64,000 nt of DNA from Sporosarcina oncorhynchi (GTDB lineage: Bacteria > Bacillota > Bacilli > Bacillales_A > Planococcaceae). The position numbers and the translations under genes are program-made. Where the stretch lies: the NCBI RefSeq assembly GCF_033304615.1, contig NZ_CP129118.1, positions 1,856,001 through 1,920,000 of the forward strand, given 5' to 3'. How positions within the stretch are numbered: the first letter of the stretch is position 1; every line of letters starts with the position of its first letter. Shown one piece after another: positions 9,333 to 20,443 of this stretch. The notes under the pieces are model-generated. The model did not search any database. It saw nothing but the letters and a program-made list of their open reading frames with translations, and had not been told where the DNA came from.

Positions 9333-9809
9333 TTATGCGGAAAAATCAATCGCCAATCTTGCTAATGCAATTTTTTCCTTCGCGATCTCGACTTTCAACT
9401 TCCTCGTCTTGATGCGGATTTCAACTTCTGCAGTTTCAGGACCATATGCTAGCAGATGGCCTTCGAATTCTTTCATGCCGTTGATCGGTTCGTATGTTTT
9501 GATAAACACATATTGCCCGACAGCTTTCAGGAAATCCTCTTCCTTCTTTAAAGGTCGTTCTGCTCCAGGTGAAGAAACTTCGAGGAAATAATTTTGTGGG
9601 ATTGGATCAGTCCTGTCTAATTCCTCACTTAGCCTCTCACTGACTTGCGCACATTGTTCAATATCGATATTTCCTTCTGGCGTATCGATATAAACACGCA
9701 AAAACCAGTCTCTTCCTTCTTTCAAGAATTCAACATCAACTAATTCCAACTCGAGGTCTTGCACAATCGGACTGACGAGTTTTTCGACATCTTCTGTAAT
9801 TTTACTCAT
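9333..9809 (-). CDS. rimP: ribosome maturation factor RimP
   Basis: 30S maturation factor acting early in 3' domain assembly. The protein has 158 residues with the N-terminal domain motif LVSPIVQDLELELVDVEFLK and RVYIDTPEGNIDIEQCAQVS, then the YFLEVSSPGAERPL signature and a C-terminal SH3-like domain. Two adjacent ATGs exist; the second (9809) lies 5 nt from GGAGGG whereas the first lies only 2 nt away, so I prefer the second. First gene of the rimP-nusA-infB operon, 22 bp before nusA. Confidence 0.96.
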   Translation of the reverse strand: MSKITEDVEKLVSPIVQDLELELVDVEFLKEGRDWFLRVYIDTPEGNIDIEQCAQVSERLSEELDRTDPIPQNYFLEVSSPGAERPLKKEEDFLKAVGQYVFIKTYEPINGMKEFEGHLLAYGPETAEVEIRIKTRKLKVEIAKEKIALARLAIDFSA

Positions 9810-9862
9810 CATAACCCTCCAGAAATTTGATTCAACTATATGAAAACTATAAAGAACAACAG

Positions 9863-9888
9863 AAAAGAGCGGGAAACCCCACTCTTTT
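9863..9888 (-). terminator. terminator-like hairpin in the rimP-nusA leader
   Basis: On the minus strand an 11-pair stem (AAAAGAGTGGG with CCCGCTCTTTT, one U-G pair) with a 4-nt loop is followed by CTGTTGTTC, so the U-tract is mostly inside the stem and interrupted afterwards. It lies about 25-50 nt downstream of the predicted rimP transcription start, that is, inside the leader. It could attenuate the operon; an interrupted U-tract is the type that NusA is known to assist. Confidence 0.75.
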
Positions 9889-9918
9889 CACGAAAGACTT
9901 ATAGCAAAAGTTGCTTCA

Positions 9919-9947
9919 ATTATACCATCTACAGGTTATCATTGCAA
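9919..9947 (-). promoter_or_regulatory. sigma-A promoter of the rimP-nusA-infB operon
   Basis: On the minus strand TTGCAA, 17 bp, TATAAT, with TGG just before the -10 (extended -10 TGgTATAAT). Perfect -10 and ideal spacing; transcription should start near 9912. It lies in the 178-bp gap between polC and rimP, upstream of the leader hairpin. One of the best promoters in the window. Confidence 0.9.
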
Positions 9948-9987
9948 ATAAAGTGCCGGTGTCCCGCTTTAAGGGCGGCCTTCTCTA

Positions 9988-12900
9988 TCAGAAAAGTGAA
10001 AGTTGGTTGGCATCAGGCAGTCCTTCCAAACATCCTAATGTATCCATATATTCTGTAACAGTTTTCGAAACACGTCCACGTTGTTGCAAGTCCTCTTTCG
10101 ATAAGAATATGCCGTCCTTTCGAGCTTCGACAATCGTTTTTGCTACGCCTGTCCCAAGTGAAGGAATTGAATCAAATGGTGGAATAAGACTATTGCCGTC
10201 AATAATAAAAACAGACGCATCAGACTTGTATAAATCCGGTTTTGCCATCGTAAATCCGCGTTCAGACATTTCCAGAGCAATTTCCAATACTGTAAGTAAA
10301 TTCTTTTCTTTTGGAGAAGCTTCCAGTCCTTTATCATTGATTTCCTTTACTTTCGCACGGATCGAAGCGCTGCCTTTTGTCATTGTGACCAAATCGTAAT
10401 CAGTCGCCCGCACCGTAAAGTACGTTGCGTAATACATAATCGGATGATGCACTTTAAAATAGGCAATACGAAGTGCCATCATTACATATGCGGCGGCGTG
10501 CGCCTTAGGGAACATGTATTTAATCTTTTTACATGAGCTAATATACCAGGCCGGAACGTTATTCGCCTTCATTTGTTCTTCAAATTCAGGTGTCAGCCCT
10601 TTTCCTTTACGAACGGACTCCATAATTTTAAATGCCATGGACGGGTCAAGCCCCTGATAAATCAAGTACACCATAATATCATCACGGCATCCGATTACTT
10701 CTGACAATTGACATGTTTTGTTCTGAATCAATTCCTGGGCATTGCCGAGCCACACATCCGTCCCGTGGGATAGCCCCGATATTTGAATCAGTTCCGAGAA
10801 TGTCGACGGTTTCGTTTCTTCAAGCATTTGACGAACAAAGCGAGTACCGAACTCAGGTACACCTAACGTGCCTGTCTTGCAGTCAATCTGTTCTTCCGTC
10901 ACACCAAGAGAAGAGGTTCCGCTGAACAACGCCATAACTCCCGCATCATCCGGAGGAATTGTTTTCGGATCAATACCCGATAAGTCTTCCAACATTTTAA
11001 TCATTGTAGGATCATCATGACCGAGAATATCGAGTTTGAGTAAGTTGTTATCAATAGAGTGAAAATCGAAATGTGTCGTTCTCCAACTTGACCCTGTATC
11101 ATCTGCAGGGAACTGAATAGGCGTGAAATCGAAAATATCCATATCATCTGGTACGACGATAATGCCGCCCGGGTGCTGGCCTGTATTCCGCTTGACCCCA
11201 GTACAACCTTGGACAAGACGGTCAATTTCTGCTCCTCGCAGGTTCAGGTTATTATCATTCATATAACCCCGAACATACCCGTAAGCTGTTTTCTCAGCTA
11301 CTGTACCGATTGTACCTGCCCGATAGACAAAATCTTCACCGAAAAGCTCTTTCGTATAATTGTGGGCATGTGCCTGATATTCCCCACTGAAGTTCAAATC
11401 GATATCCGGAACCTTGTCGCCGTTGAAACCTAAAAATGTCTCAAATGGAATATCATGTCCGTCTTTTTTGAACATAGCTCCACATGCAGAACATGCTTTG
11501 TCTGGTAAATCGAATCCAGAACTGACGGAACCATCATCGAAGAACTCCGATACTTTACAAGATGGACATACATAATGTGGAGGCATCGGGTTCACTTCAG
11601 TTATCTCCATCATTGTAGCAACGAGAGACGAACCGACAGAGCCGCGGGATCCAACCAAATATCCTTCATCCAACGATCTCTTGACCAATTTATGTGAAAT
11701 AAGATAAATGACGGCAAAGCCATTGTCGATGATTGATTTCAATTCTTTTTCGATCCGTGCTTCAAGTACTTCTGGAAGGTTATCTCCGTAAATATGATGT
11801 GCCATCGAATACGTCAATTCACGAACTTCTTCGTCTGCACCTTCAATTGTCGGCGTAAACAACTCATCTTTAATAACTTTGACATCACCGATGCGACCAG
11901 CGATCTTTGTTGGGTTGTCAATCACTATTTCATTTGCAATTTCTTCGCCTAAAAAAGCAAAGTGCTCTAACATCTCATCTGTTGTACGGAAATGCACTTC
12001 AGGCAACGAATGCCGGTTCATCGGATTCGCCCCTCCTTGCGAGCGGACGAGGACTTGACGGTATGTGCTATCCGTTTCATCAATATAGTGAACGTTGCCG
12101 GTAGCGCAAACGGGCAAACCTGTCTTCTTGCCAAGTTTGATCATCTTTCGCATGATATCTTCTAAATTCCATTCATCCCGAATTAGTTCGAGTTCCATAA
12201 GATGGGAATAGACAGGCTTCGGATGAAGTTCCAGATAATCATAAAAACTAGCGATTTCTTCGACTTCTTCCATCGATTTCTGCATCAATCCTTCGAATAC
12301 TTCCCCTTTGTCGCAACCGGAACCAACTAGTAGGCCATTCCTATATTTCGTCAAAAGGGATCTAGGTATCCGAGGAACACGGTAAAAGTAATCCATATGA
12401 GAAATCGAAACGAGCTTAAACAAGTTTTTCAATCCTTCATCATCTACTGCAAGTAATGTACAGTGTGACGGCCTGGATCGCTTGTAAGCATCACCTTCAC
12501 CAATATTCTTATTGAAATCGTCCAAGTATACGATTCCCTTTTCAGCAGCCTCTTTCATGAAGCGAATAAATAAATAGGCTGTAGCTTCAGTATCGTAGAT
12601 AGCTCGGTGATGCTGGGTCAATTCGATGTCAAATTTCTTAGCTAATGTATTCAATCGGTGATTTCGCAGTTCCGGATAAAGGAAACGTGCTAACTCCAAT
12701 GTATCGATAACGGGATAACTTGTGTCGTGAAGATCTGCCCGCTTGCTTGCTTCATAGAAAAAGCCCATGTCAAATTTCGCATTATGCGCGACGAGGATGC
12801 CATCTCCGATAAATTCCTTGAAGTCCTTTATCACTTCTGAAACCTCAGGAGCGTCTTTAACCATATCGTCTGTAATACCTGTTAATTCCGTTGTGGTAGA

Positions 12901-14301
12901 TGACAATGGATGATGAGGGTTGGCAAAACGTTCAAACGTATCAACAATCTCTCCATTTACAACACGTACAGCGGCCAATTCGATGATCGTATCATAAACC
13001 GCGGAAAGCCCTGTTGTTTCAACGTCAAAAACGATATAGGTATCATTTTCGAGTTTCCTGTGCTGTTCATCAAAAACAATTGGTACTCCATCATCGACTA
13101 GATTCGCCTCTAATCCAAAGAGCACTTTGATGCCATTTTTCTTTCCAGCTGCATACGCTTCCGGGAAGGCTTGGACATTCGCATGATCTGTAATTGCAAC
13201 AGCTGGGTGACCCCATTTAGCGGCTTGTTCCACTAAAGCGGATGCCGAAGTGACTGCGTCCATCTGGCTCATTGTCGTATGGGCATGCAGTTCGATTCGT
13301 TTGCGGTCTGCCGGTGCATTGTCTTTTCGGATGACCGGCGCAACTTCCATTATGTCCTGTGCCATCATGATCAAATCTCTGACAAATGTGTCATTTTGAA
13401 TGCTCCCGCGCGCACGAATCCATGCACCTTTCTTCAATGTCTTCATCAGTTCTGCATCTTCGTTATCGCGTGAGAACATTTTCACGAGGATTGAATCAGT
13501 GTAATCTGTCACTTTAATCGTCAGCAAGGAACGGCCGCTGCGCAACTCCCTCACTTCTGCATCAAAGACATACCCCTCGATTGCAACCCGGCGTTCTTCA
13601 TCTTGGATTGTCTGAATATCAAGAATGTGCTCATCCTGTTTGATCGGTGTCCCTAAAACAAATGGCCTGTTTCCTGCTCCGCCATTTTCTTTCTTTAAGG
13701 CTTCTACTCTTTGTAGATTTGCCAACGCAGTTTTCGCATACGCTTCTTCTTCTGCTTCTTTTTGGGCAATGAAAGCAATTCGTTCAGCTTCATTTTCCTC
13801 AACTTTTTCATTGACAATAAATTCAATCGCCATAGGTGGGAAACCGAAGGAAGAATAGACATCCATAATAAGTTTGACATATTTGTTTTTCATCGTCTGT
13901 TGCTCAAATTCAGATGAACAAGTTAGCGTCATCTTTTCACCGGACATAACCGGTTGTTGCCCAACGAGACAATCCCGGATTGGCGGGGACATGTCTCGCA
14001 TTTCTTCGATGACATATGGCCAATAACCGATAAGTGACTCGATGTCTCTTTCGGTAGAGTTTGTACTAATTTGTATTCTGACCGTCGCGATTGTACGGAA
14101 CGTTTCAGTCAAACGTTGATGGAACAGACGAAAGATTTCGATTGGCAAGGTCTTCTGTAGTTGCACGTTGAATTGCCAAACTCTTGATTTTCGATGGATA
14201 TCAACGCGTTCCAGCGTCCCATGTTGAAAATGGACAATTGTCTGGTCATCAGTCAGACCGATTTGCTGAAGCAAAGTCAGTAATTTCATTTTCGCATCCA
14301 T
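9988..14301 (-). CDS. polC: DNA polymerase III alpha subunit, PolC type
   Basis: Replicative polymerase of low-GC Gram-positives with built-in 3'-5' proofreading. From the ATG at 14301 it has 1437 residues, the same length as I recall for B. subtilis PolC. In order: N-terminal domain, OB fold (about 230-330), PHP domain with [13 protein letters not shown], interrupted by the DEDD exonuclease ([20 protein letters not shown]), then the C-family catalytic core with [12 protein letters not shown], a four-Cys zinc motif ([10 protein letters not shown] ... CSACGAMF) and [12 protein letters not shown], ending in the beta-clamp-binding QLSLF. The frame extends 28 codons upstream, but GGGGGATT precedes ATG 14301. 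Follows proS by 83 bp. A weak GC-rich stem after its stop (about 9955-9985) may help end its transcript. Confidence 0.98.
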   Translation of the reverse strand: MDAKMKLLTLLQQIGLTDDQTIVHFQHGTLERVDIHRKSRVWQFNVQLQKTLPIEIFRLFHQRLTETFRTIATVRIQISTNSTERDIESLIGYWPYVIEEMRDMSPPIRDCLVGQQPVMSGEKMTLTCSSEFEQQTMKNKYVKLIMDVYSSFGFPPMAIEFIVNEKVEENEAERIAFIAQKEAEEEAYAKTALANLQRVEALKKENGGAGNRPFVLGTPIKQDEHILDIQTIQDEERRVAIEGYVFDAEVRELRSGRSLLTIKVTDYTDSILVKMFSRDNEDAELMKTLKKGAWIRARGSIQNDTFVRDLIMMAQDIMEVAPVIRKDNAPADRKRIELHAHTTMSQMDAVTSASALVEQAAKWGHPAVAITDHANVQAFPEAYAAGKKNGIKVLFGLEANLVDDGVPIVFDEQHRKLENDTYIVFDVETTGLSAVYDTIIELAAVRVVNGEIVDTFERFANPHHPLSSTTTELTGITDDMVKDAPEVSEVIKDFKEFIGDGILVAHNAKFDMGFFYEASKRADLHDTSYPVIDTLELARFLYPELRNHRLNTLAKKFDIELTQHHRAIYDTEATAYLFIRFMKEAAEKGIVYLDDFNKNIGEGDAYKRSRPSHCTLLAVDDEGLKNLFKLVSISHMDYFYRVPRIPRSLLTKYRNGLLVGSGCDKGEVFEGLMQKSMEEVEEIASFYDYLELHPKPVYSHLMELELIRDEWNLEDIMRKMIKLGKKTGLPVCATGNVHYIDETDSTYRQVLVRSQGGANPMNRHSLPEVHFRTTDEMLEHFAFLGEEIANEIVIDNPTKIAGRIGDVKVIKDELFTPTIEGADEEVRELTYSMAHHIYGDNLPEVLEARIEKELKSIIDNGFAVIYLISHKLVKRSLDEGYLVGSRGSVGSSLVATMMEITEVNPMPPHYVCPSCKVSEFFDDGSVSSGFDLPDKACSACGAMFKKDGHDIPFETFLGFNGDKVPDIDLNFSGEYQAHAHNYTKELFGEDFVYRAGTIGTVAEKTAYGYVRGYMNDNNLNLRGAEIDRLVQGCTGVKRNTGQHPGGIIVVPDDMDIFDFTPIQFPADDTGSSWRTTHFDFHSIDNNLLKLDILGHDDPTMIKMLEDLSGIDPKTIPPDDAGVMALFSGTSSLGVTEEQIDCKTGTLGVPEFGTRFVRQMLEETKPSTFSELIQISGLSHGTDVWLGNAQELIQNKTCQLSEVIGCRDDIMVYLIYQGLDPSMAFKIMESVRKGKGLTPEFEEQMKANNVPAWYISSCKKIKYMFPKAHAAAYVMMALRIAYFKVHHPIMYYATYFTVRATDYDLVTMTKGSASIRAKVKEINDKGLEASPKEKNLLTVLEIALEMSERGFTMAKPDLYKSDASVFIIDGNSLIPPFDSIPSLGTGVAKTIVEARKDGIFLSKEDLQQRGRVSKTVTEYMDTLGCLEGLPDANQLSLF

Positions 14302-14384
14302 TTGAATCCCCCATTTCGTTCCGTTAAAAGAAGGGAAGCACCGATAACGCACGGTCTCCCCTTCCTTCACTATATCCAGTATCA

Positions 14385-16085
14385 CTATCCAAAGAACGGC
14401 TGTAGTTTCTCAGTGATTTCTTCGCGTTGCCACTCAAATATCTCTCCAGTTGACCGTAATTTCACTTCTACAATTCCGTCTTGGGCTTTCTTGCCGATTG
14501 TTATACGAATCGGTAAACCTATCAAGTCGGAATCGGCGAACTTTACACCTGGACGTTCATGCCGATCGTCATATAAAACTGCATATCTGTACGATTTTAA
14601 TAGATGATACATTTCTTCTGAAAGCTGTTTCTGTGTTTCATCTTCTATATTGACGGTTACGAGATGTATATCATATGGGGCTAACTGTTTTGGCCACTTT
14701 AAGCCGTTCGCATCGTTATATTGTTCTGCAATTGCTGCGAGTATCCGAGAAATTCCAAGCCCGTAGCTACCCATGACGAAGGAGTTAGCATTTCCTTGTT
14801 CATCTAGGAATGAGGCATCCATTGTTCCGCTAATATCGTCGCCAATGTCAGTTACGAACCCTAAATCGATACCGGCCGCAAACTTAATAACCCCAATTCC
14901 ATCCGGAGAAGGATCTCCTTCTTGGATAAACCGCAAATCCATATAGTCATCAATAGCGAAGTCGCGTTCAGGATTTACGTTCATCAAATGATAACCATTT
15001 TCGTTCGCACCACTCACTCCGTTCACTATGAAACCGACAGCATGATCCGCATATACCTTTGTGTCAAGTGGTAACTTTACGGGACCAATGGAGCCAGGTT
15101 CACAGGACAAGACATCTTTAATTTCATGTTCAGATGCCAATGAAATAGCAGTTGTCCCTAGAGCACGTTTCAGTTTCGATTCATTGATCATATGATCCCC
15201 ACGCATTAATATCGCAACAAAATCATCATTTACTTTGAATATAAGGGTCTTAATGATCTTTGAAGGGGCTATGTCAAGAAATGTCGAAATTTCTTCAACT
15301 GTGTGTTGATTTGGCGTTTCTATTTTTTCCATTGCTTTAAGAGAATCATTCGGCAATACATAATTGGCATTCACTTCCGCCATTTCCATAAGGGCAGCAT
15401 AAGTGGATGCGTCACTGTAAGCAATTGTCGCTTCTCCAACTTCAGATAACGACATAAACTTGTGGGACTTATTACCGGCAGATCCAGTTCCATTTGCAAT
15501 GACCGTTCGGACATCCAAGCCTAATCTTGTAAATACAGTTGAATAGGCATTCATCATATCTTTGTATTTCTCATTAAGGCTTTCTTGGTCCGCATGGAAA
15601 GAGTAGGCATTTGTCATCATATATTCACGCATACGTATCAAACCGAAACGAGGACGCTTTTCATCTTTGAATAATGTGGCAATCTGATAAAGTGTCAACG
15701 GTAGTTTTTTATAGGATTTAATCTCATCCTGAACAATTTTAGTTATGATACTTGCCTGATCAAGACCCAATGCCATTTTGCGATCGGATCGATCTGTTAG
15801 CATGAACAAGTCCGAGCGATCTGAAATTCCGCTTTCCGTTTCAGCCAATAGTTCCATCTGTTGCAGCGATGGCATTGAAAGTTCAACAGCATCAATATTT
15901 TCCATCTCCTCACGGATGATGTTTTCTATTTTCCGCAATACTTTATGGGCTAGAGGCAGATAGGAATACACCCCGTTCATATGCCGTCTCACAAATCCAG
16001 CTCTCAGTAATAACTGATGGGAGATGATGTCGGCTTCAGTTGGGATTTCACGAATTGTCGGTATGAAAGTTCGTGATTGCTTCAT
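14385..16085 (-). CDS. proS: prolyl-tRNA synthetase
   Basis: Class II aminoacyl-tRNA synthetase of the bacterial type with an inserted editing domain. It has 566 residues. Motif 1 region [20 protein letters not shown] near the N-terminus, motif 2 around [18 protein letters not shown], the YbaK-like editing insertion (about 225-400, containing [21 protein letters not shown] and GPVKLP), motif 3 around [17 protein letters not shown], and a C-terminal anticodon-binding domain. Two in-frame ATGs; the second (16085) is 8 nt from GAGGTG and gives the MKQSRTF start typical of the family. Preceded by rseP and followed by polC as in B. subtilis. No T-box leader is present in the 45-bp upstream gap. 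Confidence 0.97.
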   Translation of the reverse strand: MKQSRTFIPTIREIPTEADIISHQLLLRAGFVRRHMNGVYSYLPLAHKVLRKIENIIREEMENIDAVELSMPSLQQMELLAETESGISDRSDLFMLTDRSDRKMALGLDQASIITKIVQDEIKSYKKLPLTLYQIATLFKDEKRPRFGLIRMREYMMTNAYSFHADQESLNEKYKDMMNAYSTVFTRLGLDVRTVIANGTGSAGNKSHKFMSLSEVGEATIAYSDASTYAALMEMAEVNANYVLPNDSLKAMEKIETPNQHTVEEISTFLDIAPSKIIKTLIFKVNDDFVAILMRGDHMINESKLKRALGTTAISLASEHEIKDVLSCEPGSIGPVKLPLDTKVYADHAVGFIVNGVSGANENGYHLMNVNPERDFAIDDYMDLRFIQEGDPSPDGIGVIKFAAGIDLGFVTDIGDDISGTMDASFLDEQGNANSFVMGSYGLGISRILAAIAEQYNDANGLKWPKQLAPYDIHLVTVNIEDETQKQLSEEMYHLLKSYRYAVLYDDRHERPGVKFADSDLIGLPIRITIGKKAQDGIVEVKLRSTGEIFEWQREEITEKLQPFFG

Positions 16086-16130
16086 GTTCATTTCACCTCG
16101 AAATTCTAGAATTTACGTGAATCAGCTTTT

Positions 16131-17390
16131 CTAAAAGAAGAATCGTTGAATGTCGTTCCAGGTGACGACTAACATGAGAACCATTAATAACATGATACCT
16201 ACGAAATGCACCATACCTTCCTTCTGCTTATCAACTGGTTTGCCACGCAAGCCTTCGAATAGGAAGAAGAGCAATCTGCCGCCGTCAAGAGCTGGTAATG
16301 GTAGAAGGTTCATAATTCCAAGATTGATGCTCAGAATTGCAGCCCAGTTCATGAGCGTGAATACGCCATGCTGTGCCATGTCACCAGTCGCCTTGTAGAT
16401 TCCTACAGGACCACTTAAGGCATCAATTGAAAACTTACCTGTGACAAGCTGGCCAAGCAGGTCGAAAATCCGCTTAATCCATGTTCCTGTTTCTGTCGCT
16501 CCGTATTTTAATGCTTTAATAGGACTCTTTTCAAATTCCGGTTTATATTTGACACCTATCTGTCCGAACTTATGTCCTGAATCTTCAACAACAGATGGAA
16601 TCATTGTCATTGTCACAATTTCTCCCGCCCGGTTCACTTTAACCTGAACGTTTTCACCTGGTTTCTCTTGAATAATCTCAGTGAACTCTGTCCATTTATC
16701 GACCGGAGTGCCGTCTACTTCAGTAATATAGTCACCGGCTTCCATACCGGCTTCATACGCGGGACTATCCGAAACAACTTCATCGATAATAGGCTCATTT
16801 TTCGGCACCCCATTAATCAAGCCTAATGCCAAGAAAATGAAGAAAGCCAAAATAAAATTGAACAAAGGTCCTGCGAAAATCGTCAAGATGCGACTTACTA
16901 ATGGCTTAGAATCGAACTGACGGTCATATGGTGCGATTAATGTCTCTTGTCCTTTTTCGTAAATGATAGCCTCACGTGAAACATCATACTTTACAAGCTC
17001 ACCTTCCTCATCATACCCTTCGATGAAAAGATCTTTGCTCAAATCAGCAGATTCTGTTTCAAGGAAAAGTATATTCGGGTTGGAGATCTCTCGATTTAAG
17101 TAGATTTTTTCAACTTGGTCCAAGTCATTCAATTCAAGACCGACTCTATAGCCAGGAAGCAATTCGACAGTATCGAAATCTTCTCCAGCCATTCTTACAT
17201 ATCCGCCAAGTGGCAAAATACGTATTGTATACAATGTTTCTTTCTTGCGTATTGCAAGTATTTTCGGTCCAAAGCCAATCGCAAACTCACGTACCATGAT
17301 TCCTGCTTTTTTCGCGAAAAGGAAGTGTCCTAATTCATGAAAAAACACTAGCGAACCGAATATGATAATAAACGCAATAACGGTTTCCAT
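16131..17390 (-). CDS. rseP: site-2 membrane metalloprotease RseP/RasP
   Basis: Intramembrane zinc protease that cleaves anti-sigma factors and leftover signal peptides. It has 419 residues: first membrane helix with the zinc-binding HELGH at 18-22, a PDZ domain in the middle (about 195-280, PAYEAGMEAGDYITEVDGTP), and C-terminal helices with NLLPLPALDGGRL, supplying the third zinc ligand. An unusual-looking insertion between the first helix and PDZ (about 60-165) is soluble and acidic. Lies between dxr and proS in the conserved order; starts at ATG 17390. Homologues act on RsiW and FtsL in B. subtilis; substrates here cannot be read from the window. Confidence 0.95.
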   Translation of the reverse strand: METVIAFIIIFGSLVFFHELGHFLFAKKAGIMVREFAIGFGPKILAIRKKETLYTIRILPLGGYVRMAGEDFDTVELLPGYRVGLELNDLDQVEKIYLNREISNPNILFLETESADLSKDLFIEGYDEEGELVKYDVSREAIIYEKGQETLIAPYDRQFDSKPLVSRILTIFAGPLFNFILAFFIFLALGLINGVPKNEPIIDEVVSDSPAYEAGMEAGDYITEVDGTPVDKWTEFTEIIQEKPGENVQVKVNRAGEIVTMTMIPSVVEDSGHKFGQIGVKYKPEFEKSPIKALKYGATETGTWIKRIFDLLGQLVTGKFSIDALSGPVGIYKATGDMAQHGVFTLMNWAAILSINLGIMNLLPLPALDGGRLLFFLFEGLRGKPVDKQKEGMVHFVGIMLLMVLMLVVTWNDIQRFFF

Positions 17391-17434
17391 AAAAAACCAC
17401 CTTAACTGGCCAGTTTGGCCTATTTATCAAAACT

Positions 17435-18583
17435 TCACTTCACTCTATCATACACCATTTTTCGGATAGCTGAATCAATTTCTAGTATTACGTCAAGATT
17501 TGGAGTTGCTATCGTTTGGTGCTGATCCATCATTCTTTCCACGATTTCTTCAATTTGTATAAAAGGAATTTTACCATCCATGAATAATTGGACCGCAATT
17601 TCATTTGCCGCATTCATTACAGCTGGCATTGTACCGCCTTCTTTCCCAGCTGTATATGCCAACGACAAAGCCTTGAAGCGTGTATAGTCCATTTTTTCAA
17701 AATGCAATGTGCCGATGTCCTCCAGACGTAGCGGTTTAGCATTCTGCATCGGAATCCGAACAGGGTATGTCATTGCATATTGAATCGGGACGCGCATATC
17801 CGGCGAGCCAAGCTGCGCCATCACACTTGTATCTTCGAATTCAACCATAGAGTGAATAATACTCTCTTTGTGAAGCAGGCAATCGATCTGCTCGTAAGGG
17901 AGATTAAATAAGTGATGCGCTTCTATCACTTCAAGACCTTTGTTCATCATCGTTGCCGAATCGATTGTCAGTTTGTTTCCCATCGACCAGTTCGGATGTG
18001 CTAGCGCCTGCTCGACTGTGACGTCTTTCAACTGTTCACGTGTCAAGTCCCTGAAACTTCCCCCAGACGCGGTTAAAATGAGCCTAGAGACGGTCTTCGG
18101 GTTTTCTCCGTTCATCGATTGGAATAATGCAGAATGCTCACTATCTACAGGTAATAATTCCACGTTATATTTTTTCGCTTCACTGATGACGATATCACCA
18201 GCTGCGACAAGAGTCTCTTTGTTGGCAATCGCGATTGTTATTCCTTCGCGAATCGCATGTAATGTCGGTTCCAGACCAACACTTCCAATCACTGCATTCA
18301 CAAGCATATCCGCTCCTGATTGTGCAGCTACAATGATAAGACCTTCCTTGCCGTGCAAGAAACGCGTTGACGGAAACTCATTTTGCAGCTTATGTGCATC
18401 TTCTTTAAATAAGACAGAAACGATTTCAGGACGAAAGTGAGAGATGATCCGTCGAACCTTATCAATATTTTTCCCTGCAGAAAAAGAAACGAGTTTGAAT
18501 TTCTCGGGATTTGATTGGATTATATCTAGCGTCTGTGTGCCAATAGACCCTGTGGCACCCAGCAGACTAATTTTCTTTACCAT
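17435..18583 (-). CDS. dxr: 1-deoxy-D-xylulose 5-phosphate reductoisomerase
   Basis: Second enzyme of the MEP isoprenoid pathway; rearranges and reduces DXP to MEP with NADPH. It has 382 residues, beginning with the Rossmann motif [16 protein letters not shown], followed by [11 protein letters not shown], the catalytic-domain metal ligands in [13 protein letters not shown], the flexible-loop [21 protein letters not shown], and a C-terminal helical domain with ANEIAVQLF. Start ATG 18583. The MEP pathway supplies the prenyl diphosphates used by UppS encoded just upstream. Confidence 0.97.
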   Translation of the reverse strand: MVKKISLLGATGSIGTQTLDIIQSNPEKFKLVSFSAGKNIDKVRRIISHFRPEIVSVLFKEDAHKLQNEFPSTRFLHGKEGLIIVAAQSGADMLVNAVIGSVGLEPTLHAIREGITIAIANKETLVAAGDIVISEAKKYNVELLPVDSEHSALFQSMNGENPKTVSRLILTASGGSFRDLTREQLKDVTVEQALAHPNWSMGNKLTIDSATMMNKGLEVIEAHHLFNLPYEQIDCLLHKESIIHSMVEFEDTSVMAQLGSPDMRVPIQYAMTYPVRIPMQNAKPLRLEDIGTLHFEKMDYTRFKALSLAYTAGKEGGTMPAVMNAANEIAVQLFMDGKIPFIQIEEIVERMMDQHQTIATPNLDVILEIDSAIRKMVYDRVK

Positions 18584-18604
18584 GTACTAAACGACTTCCT
18601 TTCA

Positions 18605-19399
18605 TTAACCGATAAAATTCAAAAAATGGAGTAACGGTAACACGAAAAGAAGGCTGTCGAACCGATCAAGTATACCGCCATGTCCAGGTAATAACGTTCC
18701 TGAATCCTTCACATTAAAATACCGTTTCAAAGCTGATTCCACCAAGTCTCCAAGCTGACCAATCATTGACGCAACAACTGTCACAATGATCATCAACGTA
18801 TAGGACGATGTGAGCGGGTAGAAATATTGGAATACACAAGCAAAAATGACCGCCGCCAAAATACCACCGATAAACCCTTCTATCGTCTTGTTTGGTGAAA
18901 TTTCCGGCCATAGTTTTCTCTTACCGAGTTTTCGGCCAGTGAAATAAGCACCAGAATCAGTCATCCAGATAACAAGAAGTGCATAGAACACATATTCAAA
19001 CCCATAGAATCTAGTTTCAATAAGATAATAAAAACCAATTCCCACGTATAACGCGCTAAAAGCAGTAAACGCAGCATGTTCGAATGTAAATCTGTTTTTT
19101 GATAGCACGGTGTAAATTAATAAAAGTAAAATAAGCGCTGAAACCAGTTCCATTTTTGAAGTACCGAGGACTTGCTCCACTTCGTACATCCAAGTAGATG
19201 GAATTAGCAGGACTGCTAAGAGTAGCCAAGTCAGGAAACCTTCAACTGAAAATAGAGAAAGGTTTTTCATACGCAATAATTCATATAAACCAATGGTTCC
19301 AATGATATATATAATAGCTGTAAATGGAATGCCGCCTAAGATGACTAGTGGAAAAAAGACCGCTAATGCAACTAGCGCAGTTATGATTCTCTGTTTCAA
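18605..19399 (-). CDS. cdsA: phosphatidate cytidylyltransferase
   Basis: Membrane enzyme making CDP-diacylglycerol from phosphatidic acid and CTP, the branch point for phospholipids. It has 264 residues from a TTG start at 19399 (LKQRIITALVALAVFFPLVILGG), with about seven or eight membrane helices and the CdsA signature GHGGILDRFDSLLFVLPLLH near the C-terminus. The TTG overlaps the uppS stop (TTGA) and has AAGGAG ten bases upstream. A longer frame reaching 19474 would overlap uppS and lacks family similarity at its N-terminus, so I reject it. Translational coupling to uppS is likely. Confidence 0.94.
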   Translation of the reverse strand: MKQRIITALVALAVFFPLVILGGIPFTAIIYIIGTIGLYELLRMKNLSLFSVEGFLTWLLLAVLLIPSTWMYEVEQVLGTSKMELVSALILLLLIYTVLSKNRFTFEHAAFTAFSALYVGIGFYYLIETRFYGFEYVFYALLVIWMTDSGAYFTGRKLGKRKLWPEISPNKTIEGFIGGILAAVIFACVFQYFYPLTSSYTLMIIVTVVASMIGQLGDLVESALKRYFNVKDSGTLLPGHGGILDRFDSLLFVLPLLHFLNFIG

Positions 19400-20190
19400 A
19401 CCCCTTTTTCTCCTTCCACACTTCCAAAGCGCCGGTTGCGCAATTGGAATTCTTCTATCGCACTTAACATACACGCTTCATCAAAATCCGGCCAAAGAAC
19501 ATCCGTAAAGGAAAACTCCGAATAGGCAAGTTGCCATAGCATGAAGTTTGATAGTCTTACTTCCCCACTTGTACGGATTAGAAGATCCGGTTCAGGTAAG
19601 TGTGATGTCATGAGATGGGCGTTAATCAACGTCTCATCGATTTCTTCAATCGAAATTTGGTTTGAAACCGCCATTTGAGCGATTTCTTTCACCGTTTCCA
19701 CAATTTCAAGCCTACTCCCATAATTCATGGCAAAGTTCAAAATTAGACCGTTGTTCGAAGATGTTGCTTCCACTGCTTTTGCTATCGCCTCTTGTGTATG
19801 GATAGGTAGTGAGCTTGTATCGCCAATCATTTCGACTTTCACGTTCTGCTCAATAAGTTCCGGTAAATAGGTCGTGAGAAACTCTCCTGGAAGTTTCATA
19901 AGAAAGTCAATCTCGATTTTAGGCCGTTTCCAATTTTCCGTGGAGAAAGCATATAGTGTCAAAACTTTGATGCCTATATCATTTGCAATACGAGTGATTT
20001 TGCGGACAGTTTTCATACCTTCATGATGTCCGGCAATACGTGGAAGACTCCGCCGGCTTGCCCATCTTCCATTTCCATCCATGATAATGGCGACGTGTGA
20101 AGGGATCGTCCTATGTTTAATATTCACTACTCTTTCTGTAATGGATAACTGGACTTCTACATTTTTTCTACGTAATAGTTTTTCTAGCAT
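19396..20190 (-). CDS. uppS: undecaprenyl diphosphate synthase
   Basis: Cis-prenyltransferase producing the C55 lipid carrier for cell wall synthesis. It has 264 residues. The substrate-binding HVAIIMDGNGRWASRR is near residues 32-47, with STENWKRP and the C-terminal RTSGEVRLSNFMLWQ and YSEFSFTDVLWPDF blocks, all conserved in the family. The N-terminal 20 residues before the core are variable. Start ATG 20190 follows GGAGGAAACTGA. First gene of a uppS-cdsA-dxr-rseP-proS-polC run; it is separated from frr by a strong terminator, but I could not identify a confident promoter in the 200 bp upstream. Confidence 0.97.
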   Translation of the reverse strand: MLEKLLRRKNVEVQLSITERVVNIKHRTIPSHVAIIMDGNGRWASRRSLPRIAGHHEGMKTVRKITRIANDIGIKVLTLYAFSTENWKRPKIEIDFLMKLPGEFLTTYLPELIEQNVKVEMIGDTSSLPIHTQEAIAKAVEATSSNNGLILNFAMNYGSRLEIVETVKEIAQMAVSNQISIEEIDETLINAHLMTSHLPEPDLLIRTSGEVRLSNFMLWQLAYSEFSFTDVLWPDFDEACMLSAIEEFQLRNRRFGSVEGEKGV

Positions 20191-20392
20191 TCAGTTTCCT
20201 CCACTCGCCTGCTATTTGAGCAAGTATCTAGTCTATCGTACCAAATGATGCATTAAATTTCATTTAAAAGAATCAACTTTCTGATGAAAATCTTGCTTAA
20301 TGATAATTATCTTATGCGTTGGAAAGAAAATATATTGCTTTTAGTCCTTGTTTGATCATTCGTCATATGTATGTCACCTTCAATAGGCAGGC

Positions 20393-20423
20393 AAAAAAAG
20401 ACGTCCTGCAAGTAGGACGTCTT
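20393..20423 (-). terminator. intrinsic terminator after frr
   Basis: On the minus strand a perfect 10-pair stem AAGACGTCCT / AGGACGTCTT with a 6-nt loop, continuing into a TTTTTTT run. It begins about 20 bp after the frr stop codon. Ends the rpsB-tsf-pyrH-frr unit. Confidence 0.95.
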
Positions 20424-20443
20424 GGCCTATAAAAAGTTCTCAA

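Noticed and set aside
9911-10399. Plus-strand open frame of 162 codons, and 29467-30390 of 307 codons
   Set aside because: Both are antisense to strong genes (polC and cheB) whose codon pattern leaves the opposite frame open; compositions are not protein-like.
18605-19474. Longer cdsA reading frame starting at 19474
   Set aside because: The extra 25 residues overlap uppS and do not resemble CdsA; the TTG at 19399 gives the normal N-terminus.
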